In this document: in pieces, positions 1 to 10,342 of the stretch
How positions within the stretch are numbered: position 1 is the stretch's first letter
Layout of the letters: each line of letters starts with the position of its first letter
Assembly: GCA_021788115.1 (NCBI GenBank)
Contig: JAJYLA010000009.1
Coordinates: forward strand, 1 to 46,520
Length of the DNA: 46,520 nucleotides
Reading direction: 5' to 3'
Source: Actinomycetes bacterium
GTDB lineage: Bacteria > Actinomycetota > Acidimicrobiia > Acidimicrobiales > Palsa-688
Notes under the pieces: model-generated
Told to the model about the DNA's origin: nothing
Databases searched by the model: none
Seen by the model: only the letters and a program-made list of their open reading frames with translations
Program-made: the position numbers and the translations under genes

Positions 1-42
<42 letters not shown>

Positions 43-47
43 GCCCG

Positions 48-1088
48 CTACGCCGCGAGGCCGCCGCCCACCACGTCGTCGCCCCGGTACAACACGACGC
101 TCTGGCCGGGTGCCACCCTCCGCACCGGCGAGGCGACCCGCACGACCCCGCCGGCGGACCAGCTCGCGGGGACGGGGCGGCCGTGGGCGCTGACCTGCAC
201 GTCGAGGCTGTCCTCCCCGGCCGGGGGGTTGTCCACCCACGACGGGGCGCGCACCGCGATCTCGGTGACGAGGAGATCCTCGAGGGAGCCGACGGTGACG
301 GTGGCGCTCGCCGTGTCCACCCCCACCACGTAGCAGCGGCCGGCGTCACCGGCGGCCGGCACCCGCAGGCCACGCCGCTGGCCGATGGTGACCAGCTCGA
401 CGGCCGGCAGCGATCCGAGCGCTCCGCCCCCGCGGTCGATGACACGGGCGGGGTGCAAGGGGATCCTGTCGGCGAGGAACGCCCGGCGCCCGCCCGAGCG
501 GGAGATGAAGCACACGTCCTGGCTGTCCGGCTTGCGGGCGGTGCGCAGCCCGAGAGCAGCCGCCGTCGCCCGCACCTCGGCCTTGGTCAGCTCACCGACC
601 GGAAGGAGCACCTTCGAGAGGGTCTCCTGGGTGAGCATGTGCAGCACGTAGGACTGGTCCTTGGCGGCGTCGACCCCCCGGCGGAGGGCCAGGCGCCCAT
701 CGGGGTGAGCGGCGACGCGGGCGTGGTGGCCGGTGGCGACAGCGTCGAAGCCGAGGACCAGCGCCCGCTCCAGCAGCCGGTCGAACTTCAGGTGGCGGTT
801 GCACTCCACGCAGGGGTTCGGTGTCCTCCCGGCCGCGTGCTCCGACACGTAGGGGGCCACGACGTGGCGGTCGAAGTCGTCGGAGAAGTTGAACACCCGA
901 TGGGTGATCCCGAGCTGCTGTGCCACCCGCCGGGCGTCGTCGACGTCGGCGACCGAGCAGCAGCCCGAGTCCGAGCTGCCACCCCACAGCTTCATGGTCG
1001 CCCCGACGACGTCGTGGCCGGCCGCGACGAGGAGCGCGGCCGCGACGGACGAGTCGACCCCGCCCGACATCGCCACCAGGACCCGCAC
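48..1088 (-). CDS. mnmA: tRNA-specific 2-thiouridylase MnmA
   Basis: MnmA uses ATP and a relayed persulfide sulfur to make 2-thiouridine at position 34 of tRNAs for Glu, Gln and Lys in the cytoplasm. The 346-residue product has the N-type PP-loop SGGVDSS at residues 8-14, the first catalytic cysteine in NPCVECN (C93) and the second in DVCFIS (C193), followed by the C-terminal beta-barrel region. Length is normal for the family. The frame stays open far upstream, but the conserved N-terminus begins at the GTG at 1088, two bases after the stop of the cysteine desulfurase gene (1091-1093), so that start is chosen. It is the second gene of a two-gene operon in which the first gene very likely supplies the sulfur. 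Confidence 0.96.
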   Translation of the reverse strand: MRVLVAMSGGVDSSVAAALLVAAGHDVVGATMKLWGGSSDSGCCSVADVDDARRVAQQLGITHRVFNFSDDFDRHVVAPYVSEHAAGRTPNPCVECNRHLKFDRLLERALVLGFDAVATGHHARVAAHPDGRLALRRGVDAAKDQSYVLHMLTQETLSKVLLPVGELTKAEVRATAAALGLRTARKPDSQDVCFISRSGGRRAFLADRIPLHPARVIDRGGGALGSLPAVELVTIGQRRGLRVPAAGDAGRCYVVGVDTASATVTVGSLEDLLVTEIAVRAPSWVDNPPAGEDSLDVQVSAHGRPVPASWSAGGVVRVASPVRRVAPGQSVVLYRGDDVVGGGLAA

Positions 1089-1090
1089 GG

Positions 1091-2260
1091 TCAGCCTTCC
1101 CCCGGCACGGGCCGGCGCCCCGGCACCGCTCGACGCCCCCGCAGCCGGGCAACCGCGGCGGGCACGGCGCGCAGGGCGTGCTCCACGTCCTCCTCGGTGG
1201 TGGCGGCCCCGAGCGACAGGCGCAGGCCCGACTGGGCCTCCTCCTTGGGCACACCCATCGCGAGGAGCACCGGGCTGGGCTCGGTGGCGCCGCTGGCGCA
1301 CGCCGCCCCCGACGACGCGCACACCCCGGCCTCGTCGAGGAGCGCCACAAGGACCTCGCCCTCGACGCCCGGGACCCGCACGTGCAGGTGCCCCGGGGCC
1401 CGGCGCACCGACGCGCACGTCTCGACGATGCCGGGCACGGACCGCCGCAGGCCGGCGGCCAGCCGGTCGCGCAGCCCGGCCACGCGTTCGGCTGTCCCGG
1501 CACGCTCCCGGGCGAGCGCCGCGGCAGCCGCCCCGAGGCCGACGATCCCCGCGACGTTGTGGGTGCCGCTGCGCAGCTCGCGCTCCTGGCCGCCGCCGTG
1601 GAGGACCGGCCGGAGGGCGGGCACGCCGGCACGCGCGCCCAGGGCGCCGACACCCTGGGGGCCGCCGAGCTTGTGGCCGCTGATGGAGACGAGGTCGGCA
1701 GCGGCGGCGGCCGAGGCGAGATCCATCCACGCGGCCGCCTGGACCGCGTCGGTGTGCACCAGCGCCCGGGGCGCCCGCCGGCGGACCAGCCGGGCCGCGT
1801 CGGCGAGGGGCTGAACGGCGCCGGTCTCGTTGTTGACCAGCTGCACCGAGACCAGGCTGACGGTCGCGTCAAGGAGCGGGCCGAGGGCATCGAGGTCGAG
1901 CACGCCGGCGGCCGTCACGGGCGCCACGCGGACCTCCCGGCCGCTCGCCTCGGCGGCCGCGAGCACGGCGGGATGCTCGATGGCGCTCACCACGACCGGC
2001 CCCGGGCGGGCGCCGACCACGCCGAGGACGGCCAGGTTGTCCGACTCGGTACCGCCGGAGGTGAACGTGACTCCGCCGGGTTCGATGCCGAGCAGGGCGG
2101 CGATTTCGTCGCGGGCGTCGTCGACGGCAGCGCGGGCCGCCCTCGCGACCTGGTGCGAGCCGGACGGGTTGCCGAACCGCTCGCCCAGCCAGGGCCGCAT
2201 CGCGGCCGCCGCCGCCGGATGCAGCGGCCCGCTCGCGGCGTTGTCGAGGTACGCCACCAC
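1091..2260 (-). CDS. Cysteine desulfurase (IscS/NifS family)
   Basis: A PLP-dependent fold-type I enzyme that removes sulfur from L-cysteine and holds it as a persulfide. The 389-residue product shows the family N-terminus YLDNAASGP, the PLP lysine in SGHKLGGP (K197) and the active-site cysteine loop SSGAACASG (probably C321), with RSGTHN between them. It sits directly upstream of mnmA with a two-base gap, so its main recipient is probably the tRNA thiolation enzyme; a role in Fe-S cluster assembly cannot be excluded. The GTG start at 2260 has TAAGCT 7 nt upstream and no Shine-Dalgarno, which fits a leaderless transcript. The gene is divergent from galT. Confidence 0.95.
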   Translation of the reverse strand: MVAYLDNAASGPLHPAAAAAMRPWLGERFGNPSGSHQVARAARAAVDDARDEIAALLGIEPGGVTFTSGGTESDNLAVLGVVGARPGPVVVSAIEHPAVLAAAEASGREVRVAPVTAAGVLDLDALGPLLDATVSLVSVQLVNNETGAVQPLADAARLVRRRAPRALVHTDAVQAAAWMDLASAAAAADLVSISGHKLGGPQGVGALGARAGVPALRPVLHGGGQERELRSGTHNVAGIVGLGAAAAALARERAGTAERVAGLRDRLAAGLRRSVPGIVETCASVRRAPGHLHVRVPGVEGEVLVALLDEAGVCASSGAACASGATEPSPVLLAMGVPKEEAQSGLRLSLGAATTEEDVEHALRAVPAAVARLRGRRAVPGRRPVPGEG

Positions 2261-2267
2261 GGCTTTC

Positions 2268-2273
2268 AGCTTA
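2268..2273 (-). promoter_or_regulatory. Leaderless -10 box for cysteine desulfurase-mnmA
   Basis: TAAGCT (complement) ends 7 nt before the GTG at 2260. No purine-rich ribosome binding site lies between, so transcription probably starts at the start codon. Inferred from pattern and spacing only. Confidence 0.55.
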
Positions 2274-2343
2274 AGGGATCGCCCCCCAGCGGCACCGGCG
2301 GCCCCCGCCGGGAGGGTGGTGCGACATGGCCGGCGTGGCGCGC

Positions 2344-2349
2344 TACCTT
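2344..2349 (+). promoter_or_regulatory. Candidate -10 box upstream of galT
   Basis: TACCTT is followed after 7 nt by a GTG at 2357. That GTG is not in the galT frame: it opens an 11-codon ORF ending at 2392 that overlaps the preferred galT start at 2383. Spacing matches the other leaderless promoters in the window. Confidence 0.5.
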
Positions 2350-2382
2350 CGTGGCCGTGGGCATCCTGCCGGACCCCCTTCT

Positions 2383-3375
2383 GTGGCGTTGAGCCAGCTG
2401 CGTCTGGACCCGATGACGGGTCGCTGGGTCGTCGTCGCCGGCGAGCGCTCGCAGCGCCCCTCGGACTTCCTCCCCCGCCGCCTGCCCGTGGAGGACGAGC
2501 GGTCGCGGCCGTGCCCGTTCTGCCCGGACAACGAGGAGGCGGCGAGCCCGATCCTGGCCAGCTACAGCCTCGACGGCGCCTGGCGGGTGCGGGTCGCGTC
2601 GAACCGCTACCCGGCGTTCAGCGGCAGCGAGCCGATGGTCGTCTCCCACCTCGGCCCGGTGTTCACCCAGGCCCCGGCGAGCGGCGCCCACGACGTGCTG
2701 GTGCTGTCCCCCGAGCACAACTCGAGCTGGGCGGACCTCTCCGAGGCGCATGCCACCCTGGTGATGGAGGCTTTGCGCGACAGGATGGAGCAGCACGCCG
2801 CCACCCCCGGGCTGCGATACAGCCAGGCGGTCGTCAACTGCGGCCGGGAGGCGGGGGCGTCGATCGAGCATCCCCACGGGCAGCTGCTGTCGATGCCGTT
2901 CATCCCCGGGGAGGCGGCCAACGAGCTGGCGGGATTCTCCCGTTTCCACGGCAACTGCCTCCTCTGTGCCGTCATCGAGGCCGAGGAGGAGGCCCGGCAC
3001 CGGGTGGTGCTCGCCGACGACTACGCGGTGACGCTCAGCCCGTTCTGGGGGGGCACCCCCTACGAGCTCTTGATCGTGCCGCGCCAGCACGAAGCCCACC
3101 TGCATCACGCCGGGCAGCCGGATCTCGCGGCCATCGGCAACGCCGTGCAGGTCGCCCTGTCGGCGCTCCGGTCGCGCCTCGGCGACATCGCCTACAACAT
3201 CATGTTCCACTCCGCCCCGTTCCGCCTGAGCGGCGACTTCCACTGGCACGTCCACCTGGTGCCCAAGATCTCCACCCGCGGCGGCTTCGAGATGGGCTCC
3301 GGCGTGCTGATCAACGTGGTGCCCCCCGAGCGGGCCGCCGACGACCTGCGGGCGGAGGTCGTCGCCCCGGCGTAG
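2383..3375 (+). CDS. galT: Galactose-1-phosphate uridylyltransferase (GalT, HIT superfamily)
   Basis: GalT exchanges UMP between UDP-glucose and galactose-1-phosphate in the Leloir pathway. From the GTG at 2383 the product is 330 residues. It has the N-terminal SQLRLDP..GRWVVVA motif, the zinc cysteines in CPFC (C44, C47) and the catalytic HPHGQ (H163-P-H165), where the second histidine is uridylylated; a second histidine-rich motif, HWHVHLVP, lies near the C-terminus. An ATG at 2326 is in frame and preceded by GGAGGG (2311-2316), giving a 349-residue form. The family normally begins 2-4 residues before the QLRLDP motif, and a -10 box (2344) lies inside that extension, so 2383 is preferred. 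A related nucleotidyltransferase substrate is possible; no galK or galE is in view. Confidence 0.9.
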   Translation: MALSQLRLDPMTGRWVVVAGERSQRPSDFLPRRLPVEDERSRPCPFCPDNEEAASPILASYSLDGAWRVRVASNRYPAFSGSEPMVVSHLGPVFTQAPASGAHDVLVLSPEHNSSWADLSEAHATLVMEALRDRMEQHAATPGLRYSQAVVNCGREAGASIEHPHGQLLSMPFIPGEAANELAGFSRFHGNCLLCAVIEAEEEARHRVVLADDYAVTLSPFWGGTPYELLIVPRQHEAHLHHAGQPDLAAIGNAVQVALSALRSRLGDIAYNIMFHSAPFRLSGDFHWHVHLVPKISTRGGFEMGSGVLINVVPPERAADDLRAEVVAPA

Positions 3376-3421
3376 AGCCCCGAACGGCGGCCGGCGCCAC
3401 CGCCGGGGACGGTCGCCGGCG

Positions 3422-4930
3422 TCAGCGTGTCGTGCCGCTGGTCGACGTCGTCGATGTGGCCGTCGGCGTCGTCGTGGTGGCCGTGGTTGTCGTGGTCTTC
3501 GGTACGGTCGTCGTGGTCTTCGGTACGGTCGTCGTGGGTTTCGGTACGGTCGTCGTCGAGGTCGTGGACGTCTCCGTCGGGGAAGGTGCTGCCGGCGTCG
3601 CCGTGGGGGCGGCCACCGGCCCCGGCGCCCAGGTGGCGGAGGGCGCCATGGCCCGTACGGCGCCGGGAGTCCACTGGCTCCAGGGCGTGGACCAGTCCAT
3701 CACCCCGTGGTCGCCGGGCGCCGGCGGCCGGGGGCTTCCCACCACCGTGACCACATCGCCGATCCGGCTGAAGTCCATGAAAGCCTGCGCGTCCGGGGGG
3801 CTGATGTTGATGCAACCGTGCGAAACGTTGATGAACCCCTGGTCGGCCACCGACCACGGGGCGGCGTGCACGTACTCGCCGCTGTCGGAGATGTGCACGT
3901 CGTCGTAGACGTACTCGTCGTAGCCGTCGGGGGAGTTGACCGGGATACCCACCGTCGAGGACACCATGTGCACCACGGGTTCCTCGTCGAGGACGATGTG
4001 GGTGCCGTTCATGGTGGGGTACTGGGGCCGCCCACCGCTCAGCGGATAGGTGGCGACGACCCGGCCGTCGAGGGTGACGGTCATCTCGTGGGTGATCAGG
4101 TTCGCCACCGATACGCGGGCGTGGTCCACCTCGAACGAGGCGGTGACCCGCCCCTTCCCCCACACCCCGCCGCCGGCGTACCAGCCGCTCAGGTCGGAGG
4201 TGACCGTGACCTGCTCGCCGGCGGGCCAGTACGAGCGGGGCCGGAAGTGCAGCTCGTCGGGGCTGAACCAGTGCCAGCCGCCGGGCACCGGCTCGGACTC
4301 GGCGACCACGAAGTGCGACAGGACGGCCGCCTGCGCGGCGGCCGAGTCGATGTCGCGGTCGAAGCGGATCACGACCGGCTGGCCGACCCCCACGATCATG
4401 TGCCCGTAGGGGAACAGGCTCGCCGACACCGTCTCGGTCGCCGGGCGGGTGGTGAAGGTCCCGTTCCGCTCGGCGCTCAAACCGTCGGGCCGAATGACGG
4501 TCACCGACACGTGGTAGGTGGTGTCCGGGACGAGCAGCCCGGTGGACTGCCATCTCCGGGAGTCGGAGGACATGGCGCCGGCGATCAGGGCGCGGGACGG
4601 GCCCGTGACCTGCACCAGCGCGAGGTTGCCGAAGGAGGTGCGGACCGTGACACTCGAGTGCGGCTCCACCGACGTGGATCCGAAGGGGGGCGACATCGTG
4701 ACGGACGCGGCGAGCCGGGCGGTCGCCTCCTGGATCGCTGCGACCGCCTGGGCGTCGACGGTGGTCGTGGTCGCGGTCGCCGGGTCCAGGGCACGGGTCT
4801 TCGCGGACGCGCCCCGGAACGCCACCATCACCGCTGTGCCGCCGCCGACCAGGACCAGCGCCGCGCCGACCGCCCCCCACCTCGTCCACCACGCCTTCCG
4901 CCTCAGGTGCTTCGCCGGGGAGTCCACCAC
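3422..4930 (-). CDS. L,D-transpeptidase (YkuD domain) with N-terminal anchor and Thr-rich tail
   Basis: Predicted envelope enzyme that forms 3-3 peptidoglycan cross-links or attaches partners to peptide stems. In 502 residues there is a short basic cytoplasmic end, one membrane segment (about 18-38), a Thr-rich stalk, an Ig-like domain (about 80-165), a second beta domain (about 170-268) and the YkuD catalytic domain (about 270-398). The catalytic motif is visible: H355 and SHGCIN with C373. The last 55 residues are almost all Thr, Ser, Pro and Ala, with TTTVPK repeated. The order matches the actinobacterial Ldt group. The GTG start at 4930 follows TATCCT by 6 nt. The gene is monocistronic, between galT and glgB. 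Confidence 0.93.
   Translation of the reverse strand: MVDSPAKHLRRKAWWTRWGAVGAALVLVGGGTAVMVAFRGASAKTRALDPATATTTTVDAQAVAAIQEATARLAASVTMSPPFGSTSVEPHSSVTVRTSFGNLALVQVTGPSRALIAGAMSSDSRRWQSTGLLVPDTTYHVSVTVIRPDGLSAERNGTFTTRPATETVSASLFPYGHMIVGVGQPVVIRFDRDIDSAAAQAAVLSHFVVAESEPVPGGWHWFSPDELHFRPRSYWPAGEQVTVTSDLSGWYAGGGVWGKGRVTASFEVDHARVSVANLITHEMTVTLDGRVVATYPLSGGRPQYPTMNGTHIVLDEEPVVHMVSSTVGIPVNSPDGYDEYVYDDVHISDSGEYVHAAPWSVADQGFINVSHGCINISPPDAQAFMDFSRIGDVVTVVGSPRPPAPGDHGVMDWSTPWSQWTPGAVRAMAPSATWAPGPVAAPTATPAAPSPTETSTTSTTTVPKPTTTVPKTTTTVPKTTTTTATTTTPTATSTTSTSGTTR
3487..3555 (-). repeat. 21-bp coding repeat (VPKTTTT heptads)
   Basis: Three near-identical 21-bp units built on GTCGTGGTCTTCGGTACG lie within the 3' end of the L,D-transpeptidase gene and encode TTTVPK heptads. 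They form part of a low-complexity wall-spanning or surface-exposed tail and are prone to copy-number change by slippage. Confidence 0.75.
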
Positions 4931-4936
4931 GGGATC

Positions 4937-4942
4937 AGGATA
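4937..4942 (-). promoter_or_regulatory. Leaderless -10 box for the L,D-transpeptidase
   Basis: TATCCT (complement) stands 6 nt before the GTG at 4930, with no Shine-Dalgarno sequence. Same geometry as the other monocistronic genes here. Confidence 0.55.
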
Positions 4943-5026
4943 GAGGTCGGAGCCTGTCGGGACGTGTCGTTTGCGAACGGCGCGTCTCGAGGGCTCGGGT
5001 GCACGCTCAGCGATCGGGTGGGCCGT

Positions 5027-7222
5027 TCAGGTCGCGCCCAGCCACAGAACCCCGAGCGGCGGAAGGCTGAGCTCCGCCGACCAGGGCCGGCCGTGCCAGG
5101 GCACCGGCTCGGCGGCCACGCCGCCGAGGTTGCCCACGCCGCCGCCCCCCCATTCCGTGGCGTCGGTGTTGAGCAGCTCCTGCCACCAGCCGCCGGCCGG
5201 CAGCCCGACGCGATACCCGTGGCGGGGCACGGGGGTGAGGTTCGCGACACAGGCCACCGCGCCCTCGTATCCGCCGGTGGATCGGCGGCGCACGAAGGAG
5301 AGGATGCTCCGCTCGACGTCGCCGGCGTCGATCCACTCGAACCCGCGGTCGGTGAAGTCCTCCTCCCAGAGGGCCGGCCTGACCTGCTGAACCCGGTTGA
5401 GCTCGGCGACCATCGACCGCAGCCGGCGGTGGTCGTCCCACTGGTCGAGGATCCACCAGTCGAGCTCACCGTCGTAGTCCCACTCTCTCTCCGGGCCGAA
5501 CTCTGATCCCATGAACAGCAGCTGTTTGCCCGGGTGCGCCCACATCCACGCGTACAGGGCCCGCAGGTTGGCGAGCTGCTGCCAGCGGTCGCCGGGCATC
5601 TTCGACAGCAGCGACCGTTTCCCGTGCACGACCTCGTCGTGGGAGAGCGGGAGGATGAAGTTCTCCGTCCAGGCGTAGAGCAGCCCGAAGGTCAGGTCGT
5701 TGTGGCGGTAGCGGCGGTAGACCGGGTCGCTCGAGAAGTACTCGAGGGTGTCGTGCATCCAGCCCATGTTCCATTTGAAGCCGAAACCGAGGCCGCCGAG
5801 GTACACCGGCCTCGACACGCCCGGCCAGGCCGTCGACTCCTCCGCGATGACCGTCGCCCCGGTGCCGAGCCCGAACACCGCCTCGTTCACCTCTTTGAGA
5901 AAATCGACCGCGTCGAGGTTCTCGCGACCGCCGAAGCGGTTGGGGATCCACCCTCCGGCGGGGCGGGAGTAGTCCAGGTAGAGCATGGACGCCACCGCGT
6001 CGACCCGCAGCGCGTCGACGTGGAATTGGTCGATCCAGTACAGGGCGTTGGCGACGAGGAAGTTGCGGACCTCGTTGCGCCCGAAGTTGAAAACAAGGGT
6101 CCCCCAATCGGGGTGCTCGCCGAGGCGGGGGTCGTCGTGCTCGTAGAGCGCCGTGCCGTCGAAGCGTGCCAGGGCGAACGCGTCGCGGGGGAAGTGGGCG
6201 GGCACCCAGTCGACGATCACCCCGATGCCCCTGCGGTGCAGGGCGTCGACGACGGCGCGGAAGTCGTCGGGGGTGCCGTAGCGCGACGTCGGCGCGTAGT
6301 ACCCCGAGACCTGGTACCCCCATGACCCGCCGAAGGGATGCTCGGACACGGGCATCATCTCGACGTGGGTGAAACCGAGGTCCGCCACGTAGTCGGGCAA
6401 CTCCTCGGCCAGCTCGAGGTACGTGAGGGGCCGCCGGGGGCCCTCCCCGGTGTCCACGTGGCGCCAGGACCCCAGGTGAACCTCGTAGACGGCCATCGGC
6501 CGGCGCAGCAGGTCCGAGCGTGCCCGCTCGAGCATCCACGCGGCGTCGCCCCACTCGTGCCGGGAGGGACCGACGACCACGCTGGCGGTCGCCGGCGGCT
6601 CCTCCATCGAGAAGGCCATCGGGTCCGTCTTCAGGATCAGGTTGCCCGCGGCGTCGACGAGCTCGAACTTGTAGCACGCGCCCGGCTCCACGCCGGGCAC
6701 GAACAGCTCCCAGACCCCCGACGCCCCGAGGGAGCGCATGGGGTGGACCCGGCCGTCCCAGTGGTTCCAGTCCCCGACCACCCGCACGGCGTACGCGTTC
6801 GGCGCCCACACCGCGAACGCGACCCCTTCCAGGCCCTCGTGCACCCGGTGGTGGGCGCCGAGGGACTCCCACAGCCGGCGGTGGCGCCCCTCCCCGAAGA
6901 GGTGCAGGTCCACGTCGCCGAGGGTGGGCCACAGCTGGTAGGGGTCCTCGAAGCGGACGGTCGTGGTCGTGCTCCCGGAGCGGAAGTCGGCCTCGAGCCG
7001 GTAGGACTTCACCTCCGCGGCGAGCGGCCCCTCGAACACGCCGGCAGGGTGGATGCGCTGCATCTCGACCGGCGCCGCCCCGCCGTCGCCGGCCACCACC
7101 CGCATCGCCTCCGCGCCGGGGCGGTAGGCGCGCACCACCCCGTCGTGGCGGCCGAGCACCCGGTGAGGGTCGCTGTGCCGCCCGGCCGCGATCGATTCGA
7201 GGTCATCCTTGCTCGCGGGCAT
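5027..7222 (-). CDS. glgB: 1,4-alpha-glucan branching enzyme GlgB
   Basis: GlgB cuts alpha-1,4 chains and rejoins them as alpha-1,6 branches. The 731-residue protein has an N-terminal CBM48-type domain pair and a GH13 catalytic barrel. D408 in LRVDAVASMLY is the nucleophile, E461 in VIAEEST the acid/base, and the PLSHDEVVHGK aspartate the third carboxylate. The 53-residue D-to-E spacing equals that of E. coli GlgB as I recall it, and total length is the family norm. It is the last gene of the glgE-treS-mak-glgB operon, and its ATG at 7222 overlaps the mak stop by 20 nt. It would branch the linear glucan made by GlgE. Confidence 0.97.
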   Translation of the reverse strand: MPASKDDLESIAAGRHSDPHRVLGRHDGVVRAYRPGAEAMRVVAGDGGAAPVEMQRIHPAGVFEGPLAAEVKSYRLEADFRSGSTTTTVRFEDPYQLWPTLGDVDLHLFGEGRHRRLWESLGAHHRVHEGLEGVAFAVWAPNAYAVRVVGDWNHWDGRVHPMRSLGASGVWELFVPGVEPGACYKFELVDAAGNLILKTDPMAFSMEEPPATASVVVGPSRHEWGDAAWMLERARSDLLRRPMAVYEVHLGSWRHVDTGEGPRRPLTYLELAEELPDYVADLGFTHVEMMPVSEHPFGGSWGYQVSGYYAPTSRYGTPDDFRAVVDALHRRGIGVIVDWVPAHFPRDAFALARFDGTALYEHDDPRLGEHPDWGTLVFNFGRNEVRNFLVANALYWIDQFHVDALRVDAVASMLYLDYSRPAGGWIPNRFGGRENLDAVDFLKEVNEAVFGLGTGATVIAEESTAWPGVSRPVYLGGLGFGFKWNMGWMHDTLEYFSSDPVYRRYRHNDLTFGLLYAWTENFILPLSHDEVVHGKRSLLSKMPGDRWQQLANLRALYAWMWAHPGKQLLFMGSEFGPEREWDYDGELDWWILDQWDDHRRLRSMVAELNRVQQVRPALWEEDFTDRGFEWIDAGDVERSILSFVRRRSTGGYEGAVACVANLTPVPRHGYRVGLPAGGWWQELLNTDATEWGGGGVGNLGGVAAEPVPWHGRPWSAELSLPPLGVLWLGAT

Positions 7223-8575
7223 CCTCCCCTCCGTCGATCAGGCGCACGAGCGCGTTCATCGGTATCGATACCCACTCGGGCCGGTGATCCTCTTCGTAGT
7301 CCAGTTCGTAGAGCGCCTTGTCCAGCTCGTACCCCGTGAGCACCGCGGCGGTGAAGGCCCTGTCGGGCAGCAGCCTGTCGATGCCCTTCACGCCCCGGTA
7401 GCCGTCCAGGAAGGACTGGCGGTTGTGCATCTCCCACGCCTCGGCGCGGTCCGCGAGGGCGGCCCGCTCGTCGGCGCGCCGCTCGGCGAGGGCGTGCTGG
7501 GCGGCGTAGTCGAAGGACCGCAGCATCCCGGCGACGTCCTTGAGCGGGGAGGCCGGGGCGACCCTCTCGGCGCGCGGCCGGGCCGGCTCCCCTTCGAAGT
7601 CGAGCACGTACCAGCCCGAATCGGTCCGCATGACCTGCCCGAGGTGGTAGTCGCCGTGGACGCGCAGCGCCGGGCCGGGCTCGTCGATCGAGCGCAGCCG
7701 TGCGACAAGCTGGGCGGCCGGCCCTGCGAGGTCCCGTCCGGCGCTCGCTCTCGCCGACCCGAGACGCCTCTCGACGTCGGCGACCAGCTCCGACCACGCG
7801 GCGCGCCCGGCTTCGCCTCCGGCCAGCCCGAACCCCTCCGCCAGAGCGAGGTGCATCTCCGCTGTCACCCGCCCCAGCCGGGACGCCTCTGCGGCGAAGT
7901 CGCCCCCCGACTCGGCCGGGTACGGGGAGGCGGAGTTGTACAGATCCCGCAGGGATGTCAACGCCAGCGCCCAACCCTCGGCGCCGCCGGCCAGGAACTC
8001 CTGCCCGAACGCCAGGTCGTAGCCGTCCTCGGTCCAGGTGACCAGCGGGGTCGCCACGTGGGCGAAACCGGCCTCGGCCAGCGCCGTGGTCATCTCCACG
8101 TCGAGGTTGCGGCCCTCGTGGAGCCGGCGGAAGATCTTGAGGATCAGCCGGTCGTCGTAGACGAGCGACGTGTTGGACTGCTCGACGGTGAGCGGCCGGG
8201 CCCGCCGGGCAAGCTCCTTGCCGCCGCTGGCCACTTCGAGCAGGACGCGTGCCATCTCCGGGTCGACGGTGGCGTCGTAGAAGTAGCTCCCGCCGACCGA
8301 GCCGATGAGGGCGTCGTCGCGCCGGTGCAGGAAGTCAGCCCGCTCCGCGGTGGGGCGTTCGCCGATCAGCAGCTGGTAGAGGGTCCCCTCGGCGTCGACG
8401 AGCGCGTGCCACATGCGGTGCGGTCCCTCCCCCGACCACAGCTTCCGGGCGAAGCGCACCTCCAGGCCGCGCTCACCCGGCGGATACCCGGCGAACCACC
8501 GCTGCCCGCCGAGATGGGCCGCCAGCAGCTCCTCGAGGCCCGCCGGGAGCCCGCTCGCGACAACCGGGTCACCCG

Positions 8576-8579
<4 letters not shown>
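7203..8579 (-). CDS. mak: Maltokinase (Mak/Pep2)
   Basis: Maltokinase phosphorylates maltose with ATP to give alpha-maltose-1-phosphate, the GlgE donor. The 458-residue protein has the Pep2/Mak N-terminal cap ([10 protein letters not shown] near residue 25) and an aminoglycoside-phosphotransferase-like C-terminal lobe with the catalytic [10 protein letters not shown] and the metal-binding LDFEGEP. The open frame runs far upstream through treS, but the ATG at 8579 forms an ATGA overlap with the treS stop and starts at the conserved N-terminus. In some actinobacteria this gene is fused to treS; here the two are separate but translationally coupled. Confidence 0.95.

Positions 8580-10335
<1,756 letters not shown>

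Positions 10336-10342
<7 letters not shown>

Noticed and set aside
3707-5506. 599-codon plus-strand frame opposite the L,D-transpeptidase and glgB
   Set aside because: It is antisense to two genes with visible catalytic motifs and has no start signal or similarity.
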